NCBI GenBank assembly: GCA_963930775.1
Contig: OZ005693.1
Coordinates: 1,054,001-1,118,000 of the forward strand
Reading direction: 5' to 3'
Length of the DNA: 64,000 nucleotides
From: Cliona cf. orientalis
Taxonomy: Eukaryota > Porifera > Demospongiae > Clionaida > Clionaidae
Shown here in pieces: positions 36,240 to 47,002 of the stretch (its first letter is position 1; every line of letters begins with the position of its first letter). The notes below the pieces were generated by a model. It saw only the letters and a list, made by a program, of their open reading frames with translations, did not search any database and was not told where the DNA came from. The position numbers and the translations under genes are program-made.

Positions 36240-36615
36240 CAGTGGCGTAGGCAGAGGGGGGGCTTTGGGGGCTCGAGCCCCCCCTTTGTCATCAGCCATA
36301 GTGGGCGTGGCAACAGTTAACATTAGCTTCTTTGCAGTAAGTACTCTACGAATACTGCATTGTACGGCTCTAACTTACATCTTAACAATCCATTTCAGCT
36401 GTAGAAATCCATACCTTTCAGCGCTTAAAGCACGGCGGTGTATAAGAACTCGCGCAAGCTTAGTACACTATACTTTAGCATAGAGGTCGAAGTTCAATAG
36501 TCAATAGTGTGATCACGTGATCCTAATTAATGGGCGTGGTCAAAGCAAAAATTTTTCGCGCGCTTCGCGCGCATTGTCAAGCCCCCCCATACTCAGAATC
36601 CTGGCTACGCCCCTG
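36240..36615. mobile_element. MITE with CAGTGGCGTAG...CTACGCCCCTG ends
   Basis: Its termini are of the widespread hAT-like type 'cagtggcgtag' / 'ctacgcccctg'. TATAG is duplicated at the borders (36235-36239 and 36616-36620). The interior starts with G-runs and C-runs. It shares this design with 44246-44618. Confidence 0.7.
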
Positions 36616-37008
36616 TATAGTGTATGTACAGGTCATTTTTATTGCTGCTAGCGCTAGCTGTTATTGATGTTTCTTGTCTTGTATTCAGTTTAGACTTTAT
36701 AGAGTCACTGTATCAATATATACCTTGTAGTTTTGTGTTGCACTCTATACACATCTTCACAACTGATTCAATATTGCTGTACAGTATTGCTATGTAGAGT
36801 GCGAAGATTACGAGCAATGAATAGCGCAATTATAGCGAATATGTGCATACGGACATGTATATACGGGTGCACACAGATATGTTTGCCCACGGGTGCATAC
36901 ATAGCAACTAAACGAGACTTTGCATACGTGTCCGTACCTTACCATGCTGTAACGTCCTGTAAGTTTTCTTACGGGTCCGTAACAGTGTGTGGATATTTTG
37001 CTGTGTAC

Positions 37009-37503
37009 ACCATCCGTTGCTAAGTAGACTGTTCAGACTGCCGTTTGTATTTACCAACACTCCTTTTATACCCCTAAATACCATAGCAACCACCAATCAC
37101 GTCAACCGATTACCATCACACCTACCTTTGCTGGCGGCGCTGCGCTAGGCTAGCACGCCCCACCCCCTTCACAACTAGCTCGGCCTGCCTCCCAGTTAAC
37201 TTGGTTTAACTGCGTTAAACCTCATCTATAATAACTAATAACTGAGTGTAGTGCATGCGCCAAATCTAGACCGCGTGGTGTGAACTAGCGAGCGTTCGAG
37301 CCGTGTGGCGTGGACGATTGATCTGGTTGGATCCGTTGAAAGTCGTGAGTGTACTGTTCTGTTCTGTTACACAAATTGTTTATCACCTTGTCTATTTTGA
37401 ATTACATCGTTGCATTTCGTATGCTTTGAATAATATACTCTTGTTGGTAGTATACATAGGTCACTATCTCTAGTTGTTTTACTGCGTTTAAAATAAAGCA
37501 GTA
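37009..37503. promoter_or_regulatory. Upstream of zinc-finger gene; no promoter assigned
   Basis: No gene is seen. The stretch runs from the foldback element to the ATG at 37504. No TATA-like element in convincing position. Confidence 0.3.
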
Positions 37504-38517
37504 ATGCCTATTCTTGTTGAGACATGTCAAAGTTGCTTCTATGAGAATCATAATAGGAGTAAAGTGTGTTGTGCATGTGGTAACAGATTGACTCAAGGTA
37601 GACCTTCTGGTACTACCCAAGAGTCTGGCTATAGTGTTAGTAGCGGTCGGCCACATGGTACTACACAAGATTCCGGGTATCAAGTCGGCAAAAGTGGTGG
37701 CCGACCTTGTGGTAGGAGGAGAGGGATTGATTTTGATGCTTGCATTGAACTTCCAACCGATTGGGATCATTCAGAAGAAGTGTTGAATATTAGTAATGAA
37801 CTTCTAGATGCCTGTGGCCGCAGAATTTCACAGCAGCGTACCTTTGATAGGAAGCCACTGGGTTTAGCTGTATGTTATGGGTGTGGGCATCTGTTGTGGA
37901 GTTGTGTTGATGGTGCTCACACCTTCCTTGTAGACAAACCCAGTGGCATGAGTGAAGATAGTCTCGTGCCCAGCCCCCTTCATGCACCCGCGAGAAAGGG
38001 TCTGGTCAAAAGGGTCGCACTTACGCGTCTGGTTGGAATGCAATAATTGGCAATTCAGGTGTGCGTACAATAGAAACTAACCGCCACTTCCGTACCGTGT
38101 GCATAGACTGAGCGCACGCGCGTACGTACAGATCACGCATAATTACATTCCACTAATGTCATGTGACCATGGTTCTGCAACCTGATTGGGCCGCAATATA
38201 CGTACCTCGAGGACAAGGAAGTGCGACCCTTTTGACCAGACCCTTTCTCGCGCGTGCATGAAGGGGGCTGGGCACGAGACTAGAGTGAAGATGATGCGCC
38301 TGCAAGTGCTTATTTACGAGCTGTACCTACCTGTACAGCGGGGTTTGTGTATACTGAGAGGGGTACATCAACTAAAGAGCGATGGTACTCCTGTGCCTAT
38401 TGTAGATCCAATACTATTCCATCTAGCCAGCATGTTGGATGTGTTTTGGATCCTAGTGCTCGACGCACTATATGCACACAGTATGCAATGATCACACTTT
38501 ATGTACTACAAGTATAA
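37504..38517 (+). pseudogene. RanBP2-type zinc finger and GRP-repeat protein, split by a MITE
   Basis: An ATG at 37504 opens a frame with CQSCFYENHNRSKVCCACG, which fits C-x2-C-x3-N-x6-C-x2-C (RanBP2-type zinc finger). Next come two copies of GRPxGTTQ.SGY, AT-hook-like, and then GRPCGRRRG. Further on is a C-x2-C motif (CYGCGHLLW). At 37959 a 324-bp MITE interrupts the frame, which stops inside it at 38044-38046. Beyond the MITE the original frame resumes from 38283, with another C-x2-C pair (WYSCAYC), to TAA at 38515-38517. I recall sponge transposon-linked genes with this N-terminal layout, but the family is not certain. Confidence 0.6.
37959..38282. mobile_element. TAGTCT-family MITE, 324 bp, perfect 9-bp duplication
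   Basis: The ends are 'tagtctcgtgcc' and 'ggcacgagacta', with arms of about 70 bp including 'gggtctggtcaaaagggtcg'. The target GAGTGAAGA is duplicated exactly at 37950-37958 and 38283-38291. It lies inside the zinc-finger coding frame. The 9-bp duplication is consistent with a Mutator/MULE-type mechanism (inference). Confidence 0.9.
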
Positions 38518-38660
38518 AAACATTGAAGGATGAAGCAGGGATGGCAGGGCCAAAAATATATGCTTGTGGAGTCTATACCAACCCTATGATAAAATTATGG
38601 TACATGTATGTGTACAGCGTATTTAATTTCAATGAGTATCTTTTTCTTCTTTTCTTGCAG

Positions 38661-41600
38661 TTCTCCTAACCTTTGTCAGCTGTCAGTCGGGGAGCCTAAC
38701 GCCCATCAATGATGGATGCGTTTGCCCGGGGGGCGTGCTGCGGTTAAACTGCACAACGGTGGGCGATGGCATTACCATATGGAAGGGAACGGCCTTTCCC
38801 CAAGTCGGCTGTAACAGAGACATTTCACTGATCCATTCTGAACTCATGGGTCTCATTACCAGAAATGAGTCTAGATTTTGCCCTGACTTGGTGCCAGCGA
38901 TTAACGCCATGCCCCTTTCTATTGTTAGCAACAGCTACACATCGCAGCTGACTATCCTAAAAGACCGTGGGGACTTGAATGGGCGCACCATTGTCTGCCA
39001 GCACGAGTTAACTACGACGACTAACATTGGGACGTATACCATCATGTACACTACAGGTGAGAAAGAGGGAGAGAAGGAGAGAGAGAGAGAGAGACAGGAA
39101 GAGAAGGAGAGAGAGACGAGGAGAGAGAGAGAGAGAGAGGGTGAGAAGGAGAGAGAGAGACAGGGAGAGAAGGAGAGAGAGACGAGGAGAGAGAGAGAGA
39201 GAAGGAGGGAGAGAGAGACCTATCTCTGCTTATGTTTCATTGCTCTTCAAACTAGAGCCCTTTTCTCCGCCGAGCAACGTTTCTTTCACAGCTATCGCCG
39301 CCAATGAGCTCACCTTTTCGTGGGAAAATGTTCGCCCAAACTGTCTCTCGCTTTCTTACGAAATTGACTCCTCCTCCGTTTGTGGCAACTGCCCAACAAC
39401 CACTAATTCTACATCGGTTACATGCTCCGGGGTGCAGCTGAGTGGTGGTGTGGAAATGTGCAGCATCAGCGTTCGAGCCATCACTTGTGGAAACATTACT
39501 GGAGATTACAGCCAACCTCTCGTTACAATGCTCCAAGGTTTGCAAAACACACTGACTTCAGTTTCTCACAACAACCCGGGCCAGAAAAATACAACACAAC
39601 ATTCAACTCGTGAAACCATGTGGCTCAGTAAAGTATAGCTTGTCCGGGCCTCCATTACTCTAAGCTTCTATGTCCATTTCTGATGAGCCATGATGGTTTA
39701 GTTGGGGGGGGGGGGGGGGGGTGAGGGGGGGGGGAGCCGCAGATAGCCCCTTAGTAATTATTATTTTTCCCACCCAATCGAATGGAATTAATTATCGCTT
39801 TTTCTATGCTTAACAGCCGCGAATGCTCCGAGTGTGAGGGTGGTTCCGAGGTATCGTCTAAACTCAGGTCTGATCTCGTTTATGGCAGTTATTGAGGAAC
39901 TGGTAAGTTTGGCAACATTTATGATAATTGAGCCCGAGCATATCAAGTGACCAGAACCACCCTTTTGTATCTATCTATATTTAGGTACCTGTTTCTATTT
40001 CTGGCAATGATGTCATAGTGCAGTCCATCCACGTGAACTACACAACTAGTGATTCGTGTAGTTCCAGTTTTACTCAGTCATGTGACCAGGGGGTGTGTAG
40101 CAGAGAAATCAACATCATGACATCATCGTGTTCGATCAGTGCCGATTCAGCAGTCACCGTGTCAGTGGCAGCTACCAGTGATCTGGGAATGGGACCGACA
40201 ACGACATTGAGTATCGGTATGTGACACGAAAGCTTTATGCCCATTGTAATGATATCGCTAATAATACAATACATGTAATTGCTGACTTAGCATTATAGAC
40301 ACCTGGTATTGTATAATGTATATCATAGAATTGATAGTAGAAGCTTTTGGACATATTATTGTTTACGTAAACATTGGTGTTTTAATCTGATCAGTGGAAT
40401 AGTTTTGGGGGGGGGGGAAGTTGCTTTGTTTTGAGCCGGTCAACATGTAACCAGCTGTCATCATCAGTGTGCAGCATGAAGTATTTTGTTATTATGGTAT
40501 ACACTGACTATCTGTCCCCAACATCTCTGTGTGTTTGTTCTGTAGTCCTCATCAAAACAGGTATAAGGATGTATGGCATGGCTTTTTGGGTTTGTATTGT
40601 ATGACTACTCATGGTCCTTTGAAAGGTAGAGCTTATAGACACAAGTGCAAGAGCATACACTCTTCTCTCTCTCCTCTTCTTTCTCTCTCTTCTCTCTCTC
40701 TCCCTCCTTCCTCCCCCCTCAGATGGCAGTAGCAGAAATTTTGTACAAGTGAGCTCCAACATTGAAAACTCGACTAGGCTGACTGTCACCTGTGAATTTA
40801 CTGACCCTCTCGATAATAGCACCAAATTCTGCAATGTCACGTACCGTCTCTGTGGACAGCAGTTGAGCACAACAGCAGAAGGTGTGTTCAGCCCTGACGA
40901 ACCGAATATAGCCAGAGTTGTGGTGAATTTCTCTGGCCCAGCTGATATGTACTGTTTCAACGTGACGGCCAGTAACGAGACTTTCACGGTGACTTTCGAT
41001 GGCAGTATGCCACCGCCTGCTACTACTGGTATAACTACTGGTGTAACTACTGGTGTAACTACAGGTGTAACTACTGGTGTAACTACTGGTGTAACTACTG
41101 GTGTAACTACTGGGGTAACTACTGGTGTAACTACTGGTGTAACTACTGGTGTAACTACTGGTGTAACTACAGCAGTGGAAGGTGAGTGAAATCATTGTCA
41201 AGATGTAATTAAATATATAATAATAATTATTTTGTTTATAATAGTAGTAACTCCATCAAGGAGTGGATTGAGTTCTGGAGCTGTTGCTGCCATTGTGATT
41301 GTCATCATTCTTGTTGCTGCTGCACTTGCTATTGCTGCAATCATCACAGTGATAGTCGTACTGAAATTTAAAGGTTGTGATATACCTACATAATGATTAT
41401 ACAAATGCAGGATCAATTTTATGGGAGTGTTGAAATTTTCAATGATACAGATTGTGAGCCAGGCAAGAAGAGTCCCCGACATGTGCATTTCACGGGCGAT
41501 CCCGATGAAAGTGTACGAGTGGAGATTATTGGGGAATCAAAAGATGTGGAAGCTGGACAAAGTAAGTAGCTACTGTATAGCCGGAAATATTGGTGGGAAT

Positions 41601-42606
41601 TAAATTTGGCGGTTGAGCCCAAAATTGTAATATTAGCGGATTTAAATTTGGCGGTTCAGGTACGGGATCGCCATACGTTATAATATATGCGAGTAGGGAA
41701 TTTTGATGGATTTTAATTTGGTGGTTGTGATATAGACTGCCAAACCCCCAAATTTAATTCCCGCCAAATTTTCCGGCTATACGGTATACTGTTCCCTAAG
41801 TAGCTATATACTCTTAATAACCGTTTAATGACAGGGGGTGGGGGAGCCCCCAGGAGGGGGAGGGAGGGGCAAGGCTACTATTTATATTACAAAATTATGA
41901 ATTAACTCGTTTATTTTCTTTGCATTGAACAGCTCCAACTAGGGAGAGGAAACAGATGGAGGAGGACAGTTTACCGCCCACGCCAGTTGTTTCTGCAACG
42001 AGCCCTCTTGGTGGCGTCCTTGAAAAGCATGCAGGTCAAGTCCCTGTAAGTCACACTTTTGTGTATTATTATTTTTGTTAAAAACTTTGCTGACTATGCA
42101 TCCCGATTGCATCAGATCCTCCATCTTACTTATCTTAGTTTCTGTATGAAACACTATAATATAATATTATAATTATTGACTGATTCACCACACTATAATT
42201 TTGCTAGTGAGTTTAATATTATTTGACTAATGTTGCAGGTGGCCATATCGAGGTATCCAGGTGAAGAGACATTGGAGGCACTGGATAAGCAGTACTGGAT
42301 ACCGGAAGCGTGGACAATGAGAAAGCTGGAGAAAAGAATAAGGTACGGCACGCAATGTGTATCTATCACATGTCATACACTCAGTGACAGTCCCTCTCAT
42401 GTACACACACATTAATTTTGTATTCTAGGAAGAAAGATCTTCGTCTGGAAAGCGAGCAGCCATTATATCTCACCGTTGACAATAAGACTGTGGTTGAAGG
42501 CGGCCTAACTTTGAAGGAGGTATACAACACCAGTCATCACAAGGGAGACAAGCACCTTCACGTCGCATACTCATCTAAGGATATAGCAGACCCCGATACT
42601 TCATGA
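38661..42606 (+). CDS. Type I receptor: Ig/FN3 ectodomain, TTGV stalk, membrane span, LC3/ATG8-like tail
   Basis: The predicted exons are 38661-39056, 39256-39537, 39817-39902, 39985-40216, 40723-41181, 41245-41373, 41451-41561, 41933-42045, 42239-42342 and 42429-42606. All have AG/GT borders and matching phases, giving 695 residues plus TGA. The first exon, with the ATG and most of the signal peptide, was not found; LLTFVSC looks like a signal-peptide end. Order: cysteine-containing Ig-like domain, FN3-like domains with many N-glycosylation sequons, about 12 TTGV repeats, the span AAIVIVIILVAAALAIAAII, then a tail. Tail residues from about 595 (HAGQVPVAISRYPGEETLEA, LDKQYWIP, QPLYLTVDN, KEVYN, HVAYSS) follow LC3/ATG8 order almost end to end. 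The lipidation glycine is missing. Known ATG8 proteins bind LIR motifs in autophagy. A receptor fused to this fold is, to my knowledge, undescribed. Confidence 0.8.
39057..39225. repeat. Polypurine GA tract in receptor intron
   Basis: About 170 bp of almost pure 'gagagagaagg' on the plus strand lies directly after the GTGAGA donor. It can form triplex (H-DNA) and may vary in length. Frames run through it only because it lacks stops. Confidence 0.85.
39706..39735. repeat. Poly-G tract
   Basis: This is an interrupted run of more than 25 G residues in the intron between 39537 and 39817. It is G-quadruplex prone and a likely site of assembly error. Confidence 0.8.
41023..41172 (+). repeat. Coding 12-bp minisatellite (TTGV stalk)
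   Basis: The unit 'actactggtgta', with few variants, encodes Thr-Thr-Gly-Val about 12 times just outside the membrane. It is a probable O-glycosylated, length-variable stalk. The near-identity of units at the DNA level suggests recent expansion. Confidence 0.9.
41576..41781. mobile_element. MITE 'tatagccggaaa' in receptor intron
   Basis: 'tatagccggaaa', '.attggtgggaattaaattt' and their complement form the ends. Internal 'aaatttggcggtt' repeats are present. It lies between the exons ending at 41561 and starting at 41933, only 14 bp from the donor. No coding content. Confidence 0.75.
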
Positions 42607-42873
42607 CCAGTCACATACAGACTGATACTTAGACTGGTACTTGTGTCTTATTAATTTCTGCTTATAGAAGCCATGTCGTGTATAATGTGCCGTAGCCTAA
42701 TTGGCTGTATACTGAGTATTATCACTGCATGCACGTACATTGTACGTGCTTGCTTTCATATATAGTAACTGTTATAAAAATTTAATTGTATGTTTTATCA
42801 TTACAATAGCATTGTTCTATATAATATGCTAGCCAAAAAAATTACACCCTTTAGTCCCATCAAGGATGCAGTG

Positions 42874-44630
42874 TCAAACCAACGTCAATGTTCCTGTGAT
42901 CTGCCACTGGTCTGAATCATAGACCTTAGAAAGCACCACCTCCGACTCAAACACGAAATTATGGTCCCCTCTCTCGAGAAGCGTACGTGTCAGGGTAGCC
43001 AGTGATGGCCTCAGCCTCACTGTGAACCTGCTCCCTCCAATTTCAATCACAACTGCACGCTTCATGTCCACCAGTCCATCGCAGAGAAGCAGCCTTATCC
43101 AGGATCCACACTCGGGCTCATTCTTGTATTCAACTCGTAGCTAATGGCAGCTTCGATGCGTCTTGCTTTAGTCGCGCTCTTGTCGCCACTTATGTCGAGC
43201 CAGTAGAATAGATCAGAGGGTGCTGTCACTTCTTTAAAGGCATGCAGTGGTCTTCTTTTCGCTCGTGTACTGGTGTCCCAAATGAGGTGGAATGGAGTGG
43301 GGTTTCGTTCATGCTGACTCAACCAGGCAATGGCATTCGTGTTGCGCTTCGTGCAACTGGGATTTTCACCACCTTTCAGCCAAGTTTCGAGATCAGAGAT
43401 GACCAAATTCTCTCTCTGTCGGCTGTCATTGTCGGAAACATTGTGTGATCTTCCCTTGTGCAGCCAGCATTCGTTCACATATCCGTCAGGGTGTGCACTC
43501 TTCAACTCCTTTAATTTAAGTCCATATTCTGCCCCAACCTTGTTTCGATTGTAAGCGAAGTCACATTCGCCAACTTGAATCACAAATGGTACGTGGTAGA
43601 GATTCACTACACTAACACTGTTGGGATGTCCTGCCGACATGTTCGCCCCCGCCCACCTATCGGCCATTTTTGGAGCAATGTGGTAGACGCCGTCTCCACC
43701 AGCCGAATACCCCAGGAGGTAGACATGATTTGGATCAATGTCCCAGCAAAGGATCATGTATGCAATCAGTTTATCGTAGAGTTCGTACGACCTGTCGACA
43801 AAGTGTAGATTCCAGGTATCTGTGATTCCCCTAGCAGCGACGTAGATACCAACCGACACGCTGTCCCTGTAGTATTCCTGCATGTGTTTCCACTGTCCGT
43901 CGTTCACTGAGGGGTGAGTGCCACCGCCGCCATGGAGACAGATGTACAGAGGGTAGCCTTTGTCAACAGGTTTCTCTCCAATCACGAAGTAGCTGATTTT
44001 CATCTCTTCAATACTGCCCTGAAAAGCTGAGAGACTCTGGGGACCAGCACCAGATGAAGCAGCCTGGCCACTCTCACTCTCAATGTTAGCATGTAGAGCT
44101 TCTTTTGCCACTGTTTTGAAGGAGTGAAGGTATTTCTCCCATAGTTTCTGCTTCACCAAGGTGACTTGTGAGTGCTCCAGCTGCCTGCTGGCGGAGTCTG
44201 AAGTTAGGAGTTGCTCCCAGGAGGCAGCAAAATCAGGTAAGGAAGCAGGCCCGTACACAGGGGGGGTTCGAGGGGGTTCGGACGAACCCCCCTTTTTGGC
44301 CACCTAGCTTAGCACCAGGTGTAACTTACATGCTTCTTTACAAAACGATGTGTTGTTTTCCAAATAACGCACACCGGATGTGCAATAGATTGCATAGCCA
44401 GTGTACAATACGTAGTGCTAGTCTAGTAGCTAGCAGCATCAGCCCATCATTGTAAATATGCCTCAGAATTACCCTCAAAGAGTCTAAATTTCAAAAATTT
44501 TCTGGGGGAGCATGCCCCCAGACCCCCCTAGGTGGGCTGTGGGTTAATGCCCACAGCATACCTGTCTGAGCCACACCCCCATGTAACCCCCCTTTGAGAA
44601 AGGCTGCGTACGGGCCTGGGAAGCATCCAT
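42874..44630 (-). pseudogene. Esterase-like alpha/beta hydrolase, copy B (start and C-terminus broken)
   Basis: The minus-strand frame keeps the whole catalytic core lost in copy A. It has HGGGGTHPS (oxyanion), GYSAGGDG (nucleophile Ser), VGECDFAYNR (probable Asp) and HKGRSHN (probable His). Two lesions exist. A 373-bp MITE (44246-44618) follows the fourth codon of the original start (ATG at 44628-44630), so translation from that ATG stops inside the MITE. A 10-bp deletion relative to copy A near 43124 shifts the last about 70 codons; the shifted frame stops at 43095 and the original one would end at 42874-42876. A product using a non-AUG or spliced-in start cannot be excluded. Enzyme class is feruloyl-esterase/PHB-depolymerase-like; the substrate is unknown. 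Confidence 0.75.
44246..44618. mobile_element. MITE disrupting the esterase start, GGAAG duplication
   Basis: The ends are 'caggcccgtac' and 'gtacgggcctg', with GGAAG duplicated at 44241-44245 and 44619-44623. The interior begins with G-rich 'gggttcgagggggttcggac' and ends with C-rich sequence. Copy A has the empty site at about 2877-2891. A 5-bp duplication is seen in hAT5-type elements (inference). Confidence 0.85.
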
Positions 44631-44639
44631 GTACTGTAC

Positions 44640-45566
44640 TGCGCCGGATCTGCCGTGCACGCGCAGGTACTTTGTGACGACCTTTACCTTTTTGCGTGGC
44701 AAACCAAGAAAATTCAATAATGAGAAATACACAATCATAAAAAAATATGAACTATTAGTAGAGCAGCTGTACTTAAATTCTTATTGCTTGAGTCAATATA
44801 AAACATGCAGTCGATTTTGCGGCTGTCAGTGTCATTCTTGGGACGCGTCTACGTAATACAGTAGCTAGTACTGTACTATATTATTATTCCAGGCACGAGA
44901 ATCGAGCTCCACGTGCGCGTGCACGCCCGGCGCCGCGCCCCGGCCCCATGCCCATGGATATCCGTATATCCGCAGATCCGGATATGATATGGCCGGCCCA
45001 TTTGGGCGCGGCATGGCACGAGACTAAATTTAATACGCTAGCCTAGCCGAACCTTGAGCCGCGTCCTGCTACGTCCTGAATAAGCTTCATTGCCAGCTTA
45101 GCTACTGAAACTTTGTGCTCGAGTGATAGTGAAGAGACGGATCATTGTTTGCACTGAACGGTATAAGTTAAAGTCGAACTTCTCCGGCGATATAAATCAA
45201 TCGGTAAGAATCCCGGGCTGGGCACGGTAAAAATACTAAATTTGTGTCGCGCGAGGGTTGAACCTCTTTCCGTGAAGAAGATTATGGCGGCATACCCCTA
45301 CCTCACCCCACCCACGATATTAAATTTTTACATTACGTGATAAGCTATGATAATCATTGAAGTATATTACAGCAAGTTACTGACTGCCAGCATAGACAGC
45401 AATGCTGCCAGAGGCAGTGAAAATGCTCTGATATTATTTTGTTGTTTAACTTGTGACTGATTCATGATATTAAACTTATTTGGTATATTGAAAGTAGAGT
45501 ATACAGGGCTGCAAAGGGTATATTTAATAAGTGTGTCATGACCCAGCATGGTCTGGTTATCATTTA
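44640..45566. other. Upstream flank of esterase copy B
   Basis: This is shared in part with 2960-3735 and 11200-11300 of copy A. It contains a G/C-rich block at about 44915-45000 with 'ggatat' repeats. No gene is supported. Confidence 0.4.
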
Positions 45567-45923
45567 GGCCACTCCAATGAGATTCATTGTTTCTCATCAC
45601 CCGCCCGCCTGCTTTTTTTGAGCCGCACTTCTAAACTCATTATTCATTATTTTGGTGCCAGTTCGTTCTACTATTGATTTCGAGCACTATCACCCACAGT
45701 TACTAGACGACCATTAGTATTACCTACAATGTTATTCTCGAGCATGCGCAGTAGCAACTTTCCATACTTGGGTTCTTAATGCGCATGCTCGAGAATAAAA
45801 TTGTAGGTAGTGGTCGTCAGATTACTGTCCAAATCTGATAATGAATAATGATAATGACCGCCCGCCCGCATCCTCCAGGAGATACTAAAGTGATGAGAAA
45901 CAAGGAATTTCATTGGAGTGGCC
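45567..45923. mobile_element. MITE, GGCC/TWA family
   Basis: The ends are 'ggccactccaatgagattc' and a close complement, with TTA at 45564-45566 and 45924-45926. It carries the family's 'tttctcatcacccgcccgcc' motif and an internal hairpin on 'attctcgagcatgcgca'. It is absent from copy A. Confidence 0.8.
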
Positions 45924-47002
45924 TTATAAATTGGCTGTCTATTGCTGAAATGACACAAGTTATCAGATCCAGAAAGAAAACTTATGACATTGTGCCTAAA
46001 CCACCGTTTTCTGTGCAATTTATAATCAAATTTGTGTTGGAATGCCGATGTTGGGCTAATATTATTATTGTTTTGTGTGGGTAGGTGCACTGGTAGATGT
46101 TCATGTTTGTAGGGCCGTGGTCATGCCATCCCATCCACAATGGCTTGGTTTCCCATGATGGCCTGACCAATAGCCTGTGATCACTGTAGCAGCAATCTGG
46201 TCAGTGTCGGCGGAAAATCACACACCATTGTTTTCCTCCTTCTCGGCTATCATATCCTCGTTATCAGTTGTTTTAGTGTGACCTTATTAGGCGTATATGG
46301 GGTGTGTGTTATGATAACCGTCACGCAATGCCATGATTAGGTAAACTACATTCATGTATGCATAAATAAAAAAAATAATATGTATAGCTACGTATGCATG
46401 ACCTGTGTAGTATAATATCTAACCATGCATATTTTATAATGTGCATGTTGTTGTTGTCCTGTGATCGTGCACATGCGCAAGTGGTACAGTAACCAAATCG
46501 ACGATGATCCGGTCATTGCCATGCATTGTTATCGTGGACAAAAAATGTCAGATCTTGAGATCTAAGCATAATATGGCCAGCCTGAGGTTGAAATAGAGGT
46601 GAGTCATATAGATCCAATGGTCCGAGGCTAACAGTGAAAGGAACCTACAATAATGGACAAATGCATTTTTCCGTGTTCTCATACAGAGAACTGACTCAGA
46701 GCTTTCTTGATTTGCAAGAAGTTTGACAAGTGGACATGACTTTGGATCTTCTTTCTCGTGTATTTTAATAATGATTTTAGCAGTAGCATGCTCATAGAGT
46801 TTCCCAGAATAAGGTTGTGCCAAAAGGTTCTGATAAAATTAATGCGGTGGATCAAGATTAATCAGTACAATGGGGGGGGGGGGGGGGGGTTATAGTATAA
46901 CTGTTCAGTCCCCAAGTCTAGATCTGATAGTGCCATCAGGTTAGATACACAATGCATGCAGAATCATGATTGGTGACTAATTCTAGGTTTGCTGTGACAG
47001 AA
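45924..47002. other. Upstream flank of NLR copy B
   Basis: This matches about 11320-13136 of copy A with deletions, so the likely promoter region is conserved between copies. A G-run lies at about 46872-46889. No gene is supported. Confidence 0.45.

Larger units (their letters stand above)
33687..37008. mobile_element. 3.3-kb element with CGTA-rich inverted ends
   Basis: The left end reads 'gtacacagcaaaatatccac'. The right end is its complement near 36988-37008. Both ends carry many 'ccgta/tacgg' subterminal motifs, including a 38-bp perfect palindrome at 33710-33747. The interior holds other elements (an hAT5-like MITE at 36240-36615 and two TAGTCT-type ends) and no transposase frame. The borders are provisional. 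Confidence 0.5.

Noticed and set aside
39027..39255. Arg/Glu-rich coding extension through the GA tract
   Set aside because: It is a low-complexity frame through a polypurine intron. A clean GTGAGA donor and an 'aaactag' acceptor flank it in matching phase.
40719..41201. Minus-strand frame with YTSS repeats
   Set aside because: It is the antisense reading of the TTGV minisatellite in the receptor exon.
43095..44303. Intact 402-codon esterase gene in copy B
   Set aside because: The frame begins within a MITE without ATG and its C-terminus is shifted by a 10-bp deletion relative to copy A.
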